Positions 8,103 through 15,488 of a DNA stretch of 64,000 bases are shown here, piece after piece. The notes beneath the pieces were generated by a model, which was not told the origin of the DNA, did not search any database, and worked only from the letters and a program-made list of their open reading frames with translations. The number at the start of each line of letters is the position of its first letter. The stretch's first letter is position 1. The stretch covers positions 2,046,001 through 2,110,000 of the forward strand of contig NZ_CP117709.1 in assembly GCF_028622875.1 (NCBI RefSeq). Reading direction: 5' to 3'. The position numbers and the translations under genes are program-made. Source of the stretch: Streptomyces sp. MMBL 11-1. Lineage in GTDB: Bacteria; Actinomycetota; Actinomycetes; Streptomycetales; Streptomycetaceae.

Positions 8103-9041
8103 ATGCCGGAGCGAGTGACACGCCCACGTACGCGTACCGCCGTCGCGGCGTTGACGGCGCTCTCGTGCGTCGGCGTCGCCGCGCTCGCCGGATGCGGCGG
8201 CGACGGGGCGGACGGCGGCGTGTCGCGGAACGCGCCCGCGGCCTCGCGCGGCGCACCGCCGTCCCCCTCCCCCACCCCGGACTGGAACCCTCGGCCCGGG
8301 TCGGTCGCGGCGGTCGGGGACTCGATCACCCGGGGCTTCGACGCGTGTTCGGTGCTGGCCGACTGCCCCGAGGTGTCGTGGGCGACCGGTTCGGACGCCG
8401 CCGTACGCAGTCTCGCGGTCCGGCTGCTCGGCCCGTCCGAGGCCGCGGACCGCAGCTGGAACCACGCGGTGTCGGGGTCCCGGATGGCGCAGTTGCCCGA
8501 GCAGATGGCGCTGGCGGCGAAGGAGCGGCCGGAGCTGGTGACGGTGATGACGGGCGCGAACGACGCGTGCCGGGACTCGGTGCGGCTGATGACGCCGGTG
8601 GCGGACTTCCGGGCGTCGTTCGAGGCGTCGATGCGGCAGCTGCGGGCCGGGGCCCCGAAGGCGCAGGTGTACGTCTCCAGCGTGCCGGACCTGAAGCGGC
8701 TCTGGTCGACGGGGCGGGCGAACGAGCTGGGCAAGAAGATCTGGCAGCTCGGGATCTGTCAGTCGATGCTGGCCGACGCGGACGATCTGGGCCCGGCGGC
8801 CGTGGCCCGGCGGGACGCGGTGCGGGAGCGGGTGGTCGCGTACAACGGGGTGCTGCGGGAGGTGTGCGCGAAGGACCGGTACTGCCGGTACGACGGCGGG
8901 GCGGTGTTCGACTTCCGCTTCACGGGGGCGCAGCTCAGCCAGTGGGACTGGTTCCACCCGAGCCGCGACGGCCAGGCCCGGCTGGCGGAGATCGCCTACC
9001 GCACCGTCACCGCCCCGGAGCCGCCCGCGCAGGACCGGTGA
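8103..9041 (+). CDS. SGNH/GDSL-family hydrolase, predicted lipoprotein
   Basis: A 312-residue exported esterase-like protein. A basic N-terminus and hydrophobic core lead to a lipobox (VAALAGC near residue 30), so it should be lipid-anchored outside the membrane. A Pro/Ser-rich linker follows. SGNH blocks are visible: AVGDSITRG (catalytic Ser), NHAVSGS (Gly), MTGANDAC (Asn) and WDWFHPSRDG (catalytic Asp/His). Substrate is unknown. Monocistronic, with its own upstream region. Confidence 0.88.
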   Translation: MPERVTRPRTRTAVAALTALSCVGVAALAGCGGDGADGGVSRNAPAASRGAPPSPSPTPDWNPRPGSVAAVGDSITRGFDACSVLADCPEVSWATGSDAAVRSLAVRLLGPSEAADRSWNHAVSGSRMAQLPEQMALAAKERPELVTVMTGANDACRDSVRLMTPVADFRASFEASMRQLRAGAPKAQVYVSSVPDLKRLWSTGRANELGKKIWQLGICQSMLADADDLGPAAVARRDAVRERVVAYNGVLREVCAKDRYCRYDGGAVFDFRFTGAQLSQWDWFHPSRDGQARLAEIAYRTVTAPEPPAQDR

Positions 9042-9096
9042 ACCGGGCCTCCGGCACGGGGCACGGGGTACGCGCACCGGGCCGGGGCGGGTCGTC

Positions 9097-9714
9097 TCAG
9101 CGGGCCAGGCCCAGGGTGACGCCGAGGCCGACCAGGACCGAGCCGATCGAGCGGTTGAGGGCCTTCTGGCGGCGCAGCATCGCGCCGCGCAGCCGTGAGT
9201 GCGAGAAGAACAGCGCGACGAGGGCGAACCAGCCGAGGTGGGCGGCCGACATGAACAGGCCGTAACCCGCCTGCTGCCACAGCGCGGTGCCGGGTCCGAC
9301 GACCTGGGTGAAGGTCGCGACGACGAACAGGGTCGTCTTCGGGTTGAGGGCGTTGGTCAGGAAGCCGCTGCGCAGCGCCCCGGCCGGGGAGAGCCCCGGC
9401 CGGTCCGTCAGGTCGACGTCGAGGTCGGCGCGGGCCTGGAAGGTCCGCACCCCGATGTAGATCAGATAGGCGGCGCCCGCCAGCTTGACCGCGGTGAACA
9501 GGGCGGTCGAGGAGGCGATGAGCAGCCCGACGCCGAGCATCGTGTACGTGACGTGGACCAGGACGCCCGCAGCGACGCCGGTGGCCGCGAGGACGCCGGT
9601 GGTGCGCCCGTACAGATAGCTGTTGCGCACGACCATCGCGAAGTCGGCGCCCGGGGAGATGACCGCGAGGACGGTGATGGCGGCGACCGCCAGCAGTTCG
9701 CTCACGCGGTCCAC
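9097..9714 (-). CDS. LysE/RhtB-family amino acid exporter
   Basis: A 205-residue membrane protein with about six hydrophobic segments. The conserved N-terminal ISPGADFAMVVRNS and middle NPKTTLFVVATF match LysE/RhtB translocators, which export amino acids such as lysine, threonine or homoserine. The GTG start lies inside the end of the upstream EI24 gene (13-nt overlap), so the two are probably co-transcribed. Substrate cannot be inferred. Confidence 0.88.
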   Translation of the reverse strand: MDRVSELLAVAAITVLAVISPGADFAMVVRNSYLYGRTTGVLAATGVAAGVLVHVTYTMLGVGLLIASSTALFTAVKLAGAAYLIYIGVRTFQARADLDVDLTDRPGLSPAGALRSGFLTNALNPKTTLFVVATFTQVVGPGTALWQQAGYGLFMSAAHLGWFALVALFFSHSRLRGAMLRRQKALNRSIGSVLVGLGVTLGLAR

Positions 9715-10517
9715 GCCCGGGGCGCCGGTGCGTCACCGCTGTCGGCGGTGCCGGGGCCCGGGTCCGGGTCCGCCGCCGCCTCGGGGTCCACCAGGTCGCG
9801 GGCGAGGAGGGTGGCCCCGGCGACGGCTCCCGGCATCAGGAACACCGCGACGAAGGGGATGAGGAAGGCCAGGGTCAGCGGGACGCCGAAGCCGAGCACC
9901 AGCATCCGGCGCCCGCGCAGCAGGACGAGGCGGTCCTTGAGGACCATGCCCCGGCGCTGGAGGGCGACGGCGGTCAGCTCCTCGGCCAGGAAGTAGCCGG
10001 AGACGCAGAAGCCGATCGCGGGGACCGCGGTCTGCCCGATGACGGGGATGAAACCGCAGGCGAAGAGGACGATCCCGTACAGGGCGACGCGCAGCAGGAT
10101 GCGCACGGAGTCGCGGGCGGAGATCCACAGTTCCCGCCAGAGCGGCAGCCCGGACTCGGGGACGTCGCCGCCCTCGCTGCGGTCGACCTCCTCGGAGAGC
10201 GACTCGTAGAAGGGCTGGCCGACCAGGAGGGTGACGGCGGTGAAGGTGATGACCGCGAGGAACAGGCCGAAGACGAAGACGAGCGCGGTCAGCCCGGTGC
10301 GCAACAGGCCCTGCCAGGGCGAGGACCAGTCGTCGGCGAACGGGGTCGCCCAGCCGACGAGGTCGTCGGCTCCGTAGCCGAGTCCGATCAGCGCTCCGGC
10401 GTAGACGACAAGGGTGACGAGTCCGGGCAGCAGCCCGAACCCGAACCATCGCCCGTGTCGGGCAACCCAGCGCTGCCCCTTCATCAAGTAGCCGAAACCC
10501 GCCCCGAGATCACTCAT
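9702..10517 (-). CDS. EI24/CysZ-like integral membrane protein
   Basis: A 271-residue protein opening LGAGFGYLMKGQRWVARHGRW, the actinobacterial EI24-family start, followed by four or more membrane segments (near 30-50, 75-100, 140-165 and 205-235). Relatives include CysZ, a sulfate permease, but actinobacterial members are uncharacterised. Overlaps the downstream LysE-type gene by 13 nt. Confidence 0.82.
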   Translation of the reverse strand: MSDLGAGFGYLMKGQRWVARHGRWFGFGLLPGLVTLVVYAGALIGLGYGADDLVGWATPFADDWSSPWQGLLRTGLTALVFVFGLFLAVITFTAVTLLVGQPFYESLSEEVDRSEGGDVPESGLPLWRELWISARDSVRILLRVALYGIVLFACGFIPVIGQTAVPAIGFCVSGYFLAEELTAVALQRRGMVLKDRLVLLRGRRMLVLGFGVPLTLAFLIPFVAVFLMPGAVAGATLLARDLVDPEAAADPDPGPGTADSGDAPAPRAWTA

Positions 10518-10547
10518 GGACGTCAGCGTACTGGCGGGTGGAGAGCG

Positions 10548-10584
10548 GTGAGGACCGCGCCCCGGGGCGGGGTGCGGTCCTCAC
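10548..10584 (-). terminator. hairpin terminator downstream of ohr
   Basis: Perfect 11-nt arms GTGAGGACCGC (10548-10558) and GCGGTCCTCAC (10574-10584), with a GC-rich loop. It lies past the ohr stop codon on the minus strand and before the EI24 gene. Confidence 0.75.
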
Positions 10585-10600
10585 GTGGCGCTGGGGCCTG

Positions 10601-10644
10601 CGGTGCTGCGGTGCTGCGGTGCTGCGGTGCTGCGGTGCTGCGGT
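10601..10644. repeat. 8-bp tandem repeat (CGGTGCTG), 5.5 copies, abutting the ohr stop codon
   Basis: Five perfect copies of CGGTGCTG occupy 10601-10640, then CGGT. The array ends at the ohr stop codon (10644-10646), between the gene and its terminator. It is probably a slippage product and would vary in copy number between strains. Confidence 0.9.
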
Positions 10645-11072
10645 CAGACGACCGAGAGCGTGACCTCGATGTTGCCGCGCGTGGCGTTCGAGTACGGGCA
10701 GACCTGGTGGGCCTTCTCGACGAGCGCCTGCGCGGTGGCGGCGTCGACGTTCGGGATGGAGGCGCTGATCGCGACCTCCAGGCCGAAGCCGCCGGCCTCC
10801 GTCCTGCCGATCGAGACCGAGGCGGTCACGGTCGAGCCGGAGACGTCGGCCTTCTCCTGGCGGGCGACGACGCCCAGCGCGCCCTGGAAGCAGGCGCTGT
10901 AGCCCGCCGCGAAGAGCTGCTCGGGGTTGGTGCCCGCACCGCTGCCGCCCATGGCCTTCGGCGGGTTGACGACGACGTCGAGCTGACCGTCGTCGGAGGA
11001 GACCCGTCCGTCGCGGCCGTTCTCGGCGGTGGCGACGGCGGTGTAGGCGACGTCGATCTTCTGGATGGTCAT
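10644..11072 (-). CDS. ohr: organic hydroperoxide resistance peroxidase (Ohr)
   Basis: A 142-residue OsmC/Ohr protein that reduces organic hydroperoxides with a dithiol centre. The two reactive cysteines are present, in AAGYSACFQGAL and HQVCPYSNATRGN, with the Ohr-type spacing. The conserved arginine (NGRDGRVSSDD) is near residue 20. Ohr genes usually lie beside an OhrR repressor. The nearest MarR-family gene is 1.25 kb away and divergent from another oxidoreductase, so its link to ohr is uncertain. Confidence 0.93.
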   Translation of the reverse strand: MTIQKIDVAYTAVATAENGRDGRVSSDDGQLDVVVNPPKAMGGSGAGTNPEQLFAAGYSACFQGALGVVARQEKADVSGSTVTASVSIGRTEAGGFGLEVAISASIPNVDAATAQALVEKAHQVCPYSNATRGNIEVTLSVV

Positions 11073-11172
11073 GGTGTGAGGATTCCTCCTGTTGGTGCGC
11101 CGCGACTCGCGCCCACGATCGCGACGGCCTGCGGATGAGCCTAACGGGTGACCGTGACCGGCAGGGGGCGGG

Positions 11173-12192
11173 TCAGACCAGGGAGACGATCATCTTCCCG
11201 GTGTTCTCCCCGCGCAGCAGCCCGACGAACGCGTCGTAGCCCTTCTCGATGCCCTCGACCTTCGTCTCCCGGTACTTCAGCTCGCCCGAGGCCAGCCATC
11301 CGGCGACCTCCTCGACGAACCGGGGCTGGAGGTCGGCGTGGTCGCCGACGAGCATGCCCGTCAGGCGCAGCCGCTTGCCGATGATCAGCGCCATGTTGCT
11401 CGGGCCGGGGGTCGGCTCGGTCGCGTTGTACTGGGCGATCATTCCGCAGATGGTGGCGCGGCCGTGCACGTTGAACGAGGAGATCGCGGCTTCGAGGTGC
11501 TCGCCGCCGACGTTGTCGAAGTAGACGTCGATGCCGTCGGGTGCGGCTTCCTTGAGCTGGTCGCGGACGGGCCCGTTCTTGTAGTTGAACGCGGCGTCGA
11601 AGCCGTACTCCTCGGTGAGGAGCCTGACCTTCTCGTCGGAGCCCGCGGAGCCGATGACCCGGGAGGCGCCCTTGAGCTTCGCCATCTGGCCGACCTGGCT
11701 GCCGACGGCGCCGGCCGCGCCGGAGACGAAGACCGCGTCGCCCTCCTTGAAGGAGGCCACGTCGAACAGGCCCGCGTAGGCGGTGAGTCCGGTCATGCCG
11801 AGCACGCCGAGGTAGGCGGAGAGCGGGGCGAGGCCGGGGTCGACCTTGACCGCGTTCTTCGCGTGCACGTCGGCGATCTCGCGCCAGCCCTGGCCGTGCA
11901 GGACGTGGTCGCCGACGGCGAAGCCCTCGGCGTTCGAGGCGATGACCTCGCCGACCGCGCCGCCGTCCATGGGGTGGTCGAGCCGGAAGGGCGGGGTGTA
12001 GGACTTCACGTCGTTCATCCGGCCGCGCATGTACGGGTCGACCGAGAAGTGCTTGTTGCGGACGAGGACGCGGCCTTCGGCCGGAGCGGCCACCTCGGCC
12101 TCCCGCAGCGCGAAGTCCTCGGCCTTGGGCCAGCCGTGCGGGCGGGCGACCAGGTGCCATTCACGGCTGGACGTGGGAAGTGCTGCAGACAT
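11173..12192 (-). CDS. zinc-independent MDR-family NADP-dependent oxidoreductase
   Basis: A 339-residue medium-chain reductase of the CurA/YfmJ/leukotriene B4 dehydrogenase type. Key features are NKHFSVDPYMRGRM (catalytic-domain motif), MTGLTAYAGL, the nucleotide-binding glycine motif SGAAGAVGSQVGQMAK, and GIDVYFDNVGG. No zinc-ligand cysteines are present. Such enzymes reduce alpha,beta-unsaturated carbonyls. It is transcribed divergently from the MarR gene, with two palindromes between them, so MarR very likely represses it in response to an electrophile or oxidant. Confidence 0.9.
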   Translation of the reverse strand: MSAALPTSSREWHLVARPHGWPKAEDFALREAEVAAPAEGRVLVRNKHFSVDPYMRGRMNDVKSYTPPFRLDHPMDGGAVGEVIASNAEGFAVGDHVLHGQGWREIADVHAKNAVKVDPGLAPLSAYLGVLGMTGLTAYAGLFDVASFKEGDAVFVSGAAGAVGSQVGQMAKLKGASRVIGSAGSDEKVRLLTEEYGFDAAFNYKNGPVRDQLKEAAPDGIDVYFDNVGGEHLEAAISSFNVHGRATICGMIAQYNATEPTPGPSNMALIIGKRLRLTGMLVGDHADLQPRFVEEVAGWLASGELKYRETKVEGIEKGYDAFVGLLRGENTGKMIVSLV

Positions 12193-12256
12193 GGGCTCGG
12201 GTTCTCCTCAATGTCATACGAGGGTGTGGGCTTCCGCGCCCGATGGCGCGAGAAGC

Positions 12257-12269
12257 TTCATGACATGAA
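12257..12269. promoter_or_regulatory. 13-bp perfect palindrome, candidate MarR operator
   Basis: TTCATG-A-CATGAA in the 132-nt divergent gap between the oxidoreductase (start 12192) and marR (start 12325). The gap is unusually A/T-rich. Likely bound by the MarR protein. Position-based inference. Confidence 0.55.
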
Positions 12270-12280
12270 ACAACCATGCT

Positions 12281-12303
12281 CTTGAATATTTCATGATGTC
12301 AAG
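12281..12303. promoter_or_regulatory. CTTGA-n13-TCAAG inverted repeat, candidate MarR operator/promoter
   Basis: Arms CTTGA (12281-12285) and TCAAG (12299-12303) resemble known MarR/OhrR half-sites. The arms sit 22-44 nt before the marR start and overlap the likely -10/-35 region, so binding would give autorepression. Confidence 0.5.
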
Positions 12304-12324
12304 TAAATCGGTACGCTGTGCTCC

Positions 12325-12756
12325 ATGGCCACTCGCACAGACCCCCTGACCCTCGAGGTCGTCGAGCTCATCGGCGCCGTCGTGGCGCGCTACCACGAGG
12401 AGTACGACCGGGCCGCCGCCGAGCACTCCCTCACCGGGGCGCAGGCACGCGTGCTCGGGCTGCTCTCGCTGGAGCCGCTGCCGATGCGGAAGATCGCTCT
12501 CAGGCTGAAGTGCGAGCCGTCCAACGTCACCGGGATCATCGACCGGCTGGAGACCCGGGAGCTGGTCGAGCGCAGACCCGATCCGGCCGACCGGCGGATC
12601 AAGCTGGCCGCCGCGACGGAGAAGGGCAGGCACACGGCCCGCCGGCTGCGGGACGCGCTGGACTTCGCCCGGGAGCCGCTGGCCGGCCTCTCCGACGCCG
12701 AGCGCACGGTCCTGCGGGACCTGCTGCGCCGGATGCTGGGCGAGGCGCCCGCCTAG
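12325..12756 (+). CDS. MarR-family transcriptional regulator
   Basis: A 143-residue winged-helix dimer protein. The recognition helix region reads MRKIALRLKCEPSNVTGIIDRLE, and the wing carries the MarR signature RRPDPADRRIKLAAATEKG. It lacks an OhrR-style N-terminal cysteine (its only cysteine, KCEPSN, is in the HTH), so an OhrR role is not supported. Divergent from the MDR oxidoreductase and probably its repressor. Confidence 0.88.
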   Translation: MATRTDPLTLEVVELIGAVVARYHEEYDRAAAEHSLTGAQARVLGLLSLEPLPMRKIALRLKCEPSNVTGIIDRLETRELVERRPDPADRRIKLAAATEKGRHTARRLRDALDFAREPLAGLSDAERTVLRDLLRRMLGEAPA

Positions 12757-12823
12757 GTCCTGTCGTCAAACTGCCGTCTGCCGCGCTACGGGCGACGACG
12801 GCAGTTTGACGAAAGGACCTAGG
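12752..12823. terminator. 72-bp near-perfect hairpin bounded by CCTAGG, containing the stop codons of both convergent genes
   Basis: Outer arms CCTAGGTCC (12752-12760) and GGACCTAGG (12815-12823), inner arms of 15 nt (12764-12778 and 12797-12811; CGTCAAACTGCCGTC and complement), with small unpaired steps and an 18-nt loop. The marR stop TAG (12754-12756) and the TAG of the opposite gene (12819-12821) are mirror images inside the outer arms. It is a strong bidirectional terminator and may be a small palindromic insertion. Confidence 0.85.
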
Positions 12824-13604
12824 TGCACCACCACAGGAAGCGGGTGCAGGTCGGGGACGGCGTCGGGGTGGGCGTCGGGTCCGCCGGGGGCGGTGGGGGT
12901 GCGGGGGCGGTCGTCGACTCCCGCGGATCGTCCGGCTCCCCCGGATCGTCCGGCCCCGGCGGATCGGCGGGCGGGCTGTCGGGGGCGTCGGACCGGCCCG
13001 TGCCGTCGGGGTCCGGGGAGGCGGTGGGCTCATCCGTGTCACCCGTGGCGGAGGCTTCGGGGCTCGGCGCCCGCGAGGAGTCGCCCCCGCCCTTGCCGGC
13101 CGGTGAGGCGTCCGTCGAGGGGCCCGTGGTCGCCCCGTCCGGGGAGTCGACCGGGCCGGGGTCACGGGGCGCGTCGGCGGACGGCTCCCCGGGCGTGGCG
13201 CCGGACGGGCCGGACGGCGATTCGCGTACGAAGTCGGCGGCGGTGTCGTCCCGCCCGGGCTCCATGGCCAGTTCCGCCAGGCTCAGCGCGCCCGCCGCGA
13301 GGAGCAGCCCGAGGGCTCCGAGCAGGACGGTCCGGCCGCGCCGTCGATGGCCGCCGCGGGCCCGGCGCCGCGCACCGGGGCGGGGAGCGTCGGGCCGGCC
13401 GCCGGCCGCCCTGGCGCCCCGCCTGGTCGCCCGTCGGGCGTCGCGTCGGACGCCGCCCGCGTCGACGGGCGCCGCCGCCCCGTCCGGGGCGGGACCCGCG
13501 GGCGCGGGCACGTCGTAGGGGCCCAGCGCCTCGGCGGGAGTTCCGCACCCGGCGCAGGCCAGGGCTCCGTTGAGATGCCGTCGGCACGGGGGGCAGTAAT
13601 CCAT
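12819..13604 (-). CDS. SCO2400-like zinc-ribbon, single-pass membrane protein with a low-complexity exported domain
   Basis: A 261-residue protein starting MDYCPPCRRHLNGALACAGCG, a four-cysteine zinc ribbon typical of the actinobacterial SCO2400 family. A basic region (about 55-85) precedes one membrane helix (LLGALGLLLAAGALSLAELAM, about 90-112). The remaining 150 residues are Pro/Ser/Asp/Gly/Thr-rich and disordered, presumably outside the cell. Function unknown. The frame is open upstream of the chosen ATG, but the zinc-ribbon start is conserved. Confidence 0.78.
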   Translation of the reverse strand: MDYCPPCRRHLNGALACAGCGTPAEALGPYDVPAPAGPAPDGAAAPVDAGGVRRDARRATRRGARAAGGRPDAPRPGARRRARGGHRRRGRTVLLGALGLLLAAGALSLAELAMEPGRDDTAADFVRESPSGPSGATPGEPSADAPRDPGPVDSPDGATTGPSTDASPAGKGGGDSSRAPSPEASATGDTDEPTASPDPDGTGRSDAPDSPPADPPGPDDPGEPDDPRESTTAPAPPPPPADPTPTPTPSPTCTRFLWWCT

Positions 13605-13728
13605 GGCGCCCGCAGAGTAGGCGCGCGCGGAACAACCAGGGAAGCCGCACAGGTGAGGATCTTGTGACGAAGCCCGGATGGCGCGGACGGCCGGTCCGAT
13701 ACGCCTGACACGCGGGAGGATGGGCGGC

Positions 13729-14298
13729 ATGACCGCTCCCGCCCCCTTCGGCCCCCTCCAGTTCCAGCTCGTACTGCTGCGCCGGATGGCCGACCACCAG
13801 CCGGGCCTGGTCGAGGAGGCCCGGCACGAACTGAGCGCCTCACTCGGCGACATGCGGGAGGCCAACCGCCGCTGGCAGGCCATGGTCCGGGCGCCCCGGG
13901 GGCGGGGGGCGCTGCGGCGCTACCGCTCGGTCCTCGGCGAACCGGAGGCGACCCTGCCGCGCCGGGTCGGGGACCTGGAGTGCGAGGCGCTGCTGTGGCC
14001 GGTGCCGCTCTGGCCGGACCTGCGGTTCGAGGTGATGGCCGGGCCCGGCGGGGCCGTGTGGAACGCGTGGCTGGTGCGGGCCCCGGGCGCGGCCGGGCCG
14101 GAGCTGACCTCTCCGGAGGCGCTGCGCCCGTGGTCCTGCACCGTGGACGAGGCGGCCCGCGCCTTTCCCCCGGCCCGGCCGATGGAGGGCAGCGCCCCGA
14201 CCCGGTGGTCGCTGGCCGTCACCGACCCGGCCACCGGCCGGGAGCGGGTCGCCGAGTTCACCTGGGGTCTGTTCCAGCGACTGCTTCCGGCCCGCTGA
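13729..14298 (+). CDS. conserved hypothetical protein
   Basis: A 189-residue soluble protein rich in Trp, Pro and Arg, with no signal peptide, membrane helix or catalytic motif that I recognise. It opens MTAPAPFGPLQFQLVLLRRMADHQ. ATG 13729 has GGGAGGA eight nt upstream, which decides it over the in-frame ATG nine nt earlier. The region PWSCTVDEAARAFPPARPMEG and the end FTWGLFQRLLPAR look like a folded domain. Codon use is normal for the genome. Confidence 0.65.
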   Translation: MTAPAPFGPLQFQLVLLRRMADHQPGLVEEARHELSASLGDMREANRRWQAMVRAPRGRGALRRYRSVLGEPEATLPRRVGDLECEALLWPVPLWPDLRFEVMAGPGGAVWNAWLVRAPGAAGPELTSPEALRPWSCTVDEAARAFPPARPMEGSAPTRWSLAVTDPATGRERVAEFTWGLFQRLLPAR

Positions 14299-14428
14299 CC
14301 TGAGGATCCGTCAGCTCCTGTCCCCTTACGGCGCAGCTCAGCGCGCGCGACGGGCGGGAGAGCGCGACCATGCAAGGAGAGACCGGCTGCCGCCGGTGCC
14401 ACCGTCCGCGCTCTCGGGAGAACTCGCC

Positions 14429-15466
14429 GTGACCGTCAGCCTTGAGCAGTTGCAGCGTTGCCATGTCGCCGTCGATCTCGGGGCCGCGAGGACCCGGGTG
14501 TACGTCAAGGGGCTCGGGCTCGTCGTCGACGAACCGAGCGTCGCCGCCGTCAACACCCGTACCGGCTCCCTCATCGCCGTCGGCGCGCTCGCCGAGCAGA
14601 TGACCGGCCGCACCCCGGAGTACATCCGGGTGGCCCGTCCGGTCTCCGGCGGCACGGTGGTCGACATCGAGATGGCCCAGCGGATGCTGCGCCATCTGCT
14701 GGGCGACAAGCTCCGCCGCCAACTGCGCCGCAAGCCCCGGCTGCGCGCCGCCGCCTGCACCCCGCACGAGGCCGATCCGCTGGCCCAGCGCGCGACGGTG
14801 GAGACCCTGGTCGGGCTCGGCGCCCGCCGGGTCGAGCTGGTGGACACCCTGATCGCGGCGGCCGTCGGCTGCGGGCTGCCGGTCGAGCAGCCGACCGCCA
14901 CCATGATCATGGTGTGCGGGGCCGCCACCACCCAGATCGCGGTGCTCTCGCTCGGATCGATCGTGACCGCCGTCCGGATCCCGGTGGGCGGCAACGCGAT
15001 CGACGAGGCGATCATCCAGCATCTGCGCCAGCACCACGAGCTGCTCCTCCCGAGCCAGTCCGTCCGCCCGCTGCAGCTGGCGCTGCACGGCAACGGCCTC
15101 CAGCTGACCGGCCCCGCCCTCACCGAGATCCACGGCCGTGACGTGGCGACCGGTCTGGCCCGCTCGGTGGAGGTCGACACCGCCGCGGTGCGGCGGGCCA
15201 TCCACACCCCGCTCACCGCGGTGCTCGACGGGGTGGGCAAGGTCCTCCGCGCCTGCCCGCCGGACCTGGTCGCCGACCTCGCGGACCGGGGAATCATGAT
15301 GGTGGGCGGCAGCGCGCTGCTCCCGGGCCTCGACCAGATGCTGCGCGACGCGACCGGAATGCCGGTGCACATCGCCGAGCGCCCCGACGTCTGCTCGGTG
15401 CTCGGCCTGGGCGCGATGCTGGACGGCAAGATCCAGCCGATGGTCCTCAGCCCGCTGGCGGGGTGA
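14429..15466 (+). CDS. MreB/Mbl-like actin-family protein
   Basis: A 345-residue actin-fold protein. The phosphate-1 motif is HVAVDLGAARTRVYV near the N-terminus, phosphate-2 is MVCGAATTQIAVLSLG (about 170), and the adenosine motif is IMMVGGSALLPGL (about 290). It fits the divergent Mbl paralogue of Streptomyces better than canonical MreB: it stands alone, without mreC/mreD. The S. coelicolor Mbl is linked to spore wall synthesis. GTG 14429 is preferred because GGGAG lies upstream and TVSLEQL begins the conserved part. Confidence 0.82.
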   Translation: MTVSLEQLQRCHVAVDLGAARTRVYVKGLGLVVDEPSVAAVNTRTGSLIAVGALAEQMTGRTPEYIRVARPVSGGTVVDIEMAQRMLRHLLGDKLRRQLRRKPRLRAAACTPHEADPLAQRATVETLVGLGARRVELVDTLIAAAVGCGLPVEQPTATMIMVCGAATTQIAVLSLGSIVTAVRIPVGGNAIDEAIIQHLRQHHELLLPSQSVRPLQLALHGNGLQLTGPALTEIHGRDVATGLARSVEVDTAAVRRAIHTPLTAVLDGVGKVLRACPPDLVADLADRGIMMVGGSALLPGLDQMLRDATGMPVHIAERPDVCSVLGLGAMLDGKIQPMVLSPLAG

Positions 15467-15488
15467 GCGCGTCGGCACGGACCGGGCG

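Noticed and set aside
10644..12756. The MarR gene as OhrR, repressor of ohr
   Set aside because: The protein lacks the N-terminal reactive cysteine expected of OhrR and is divergent from another oxidoreductase, with operators between those two genes.
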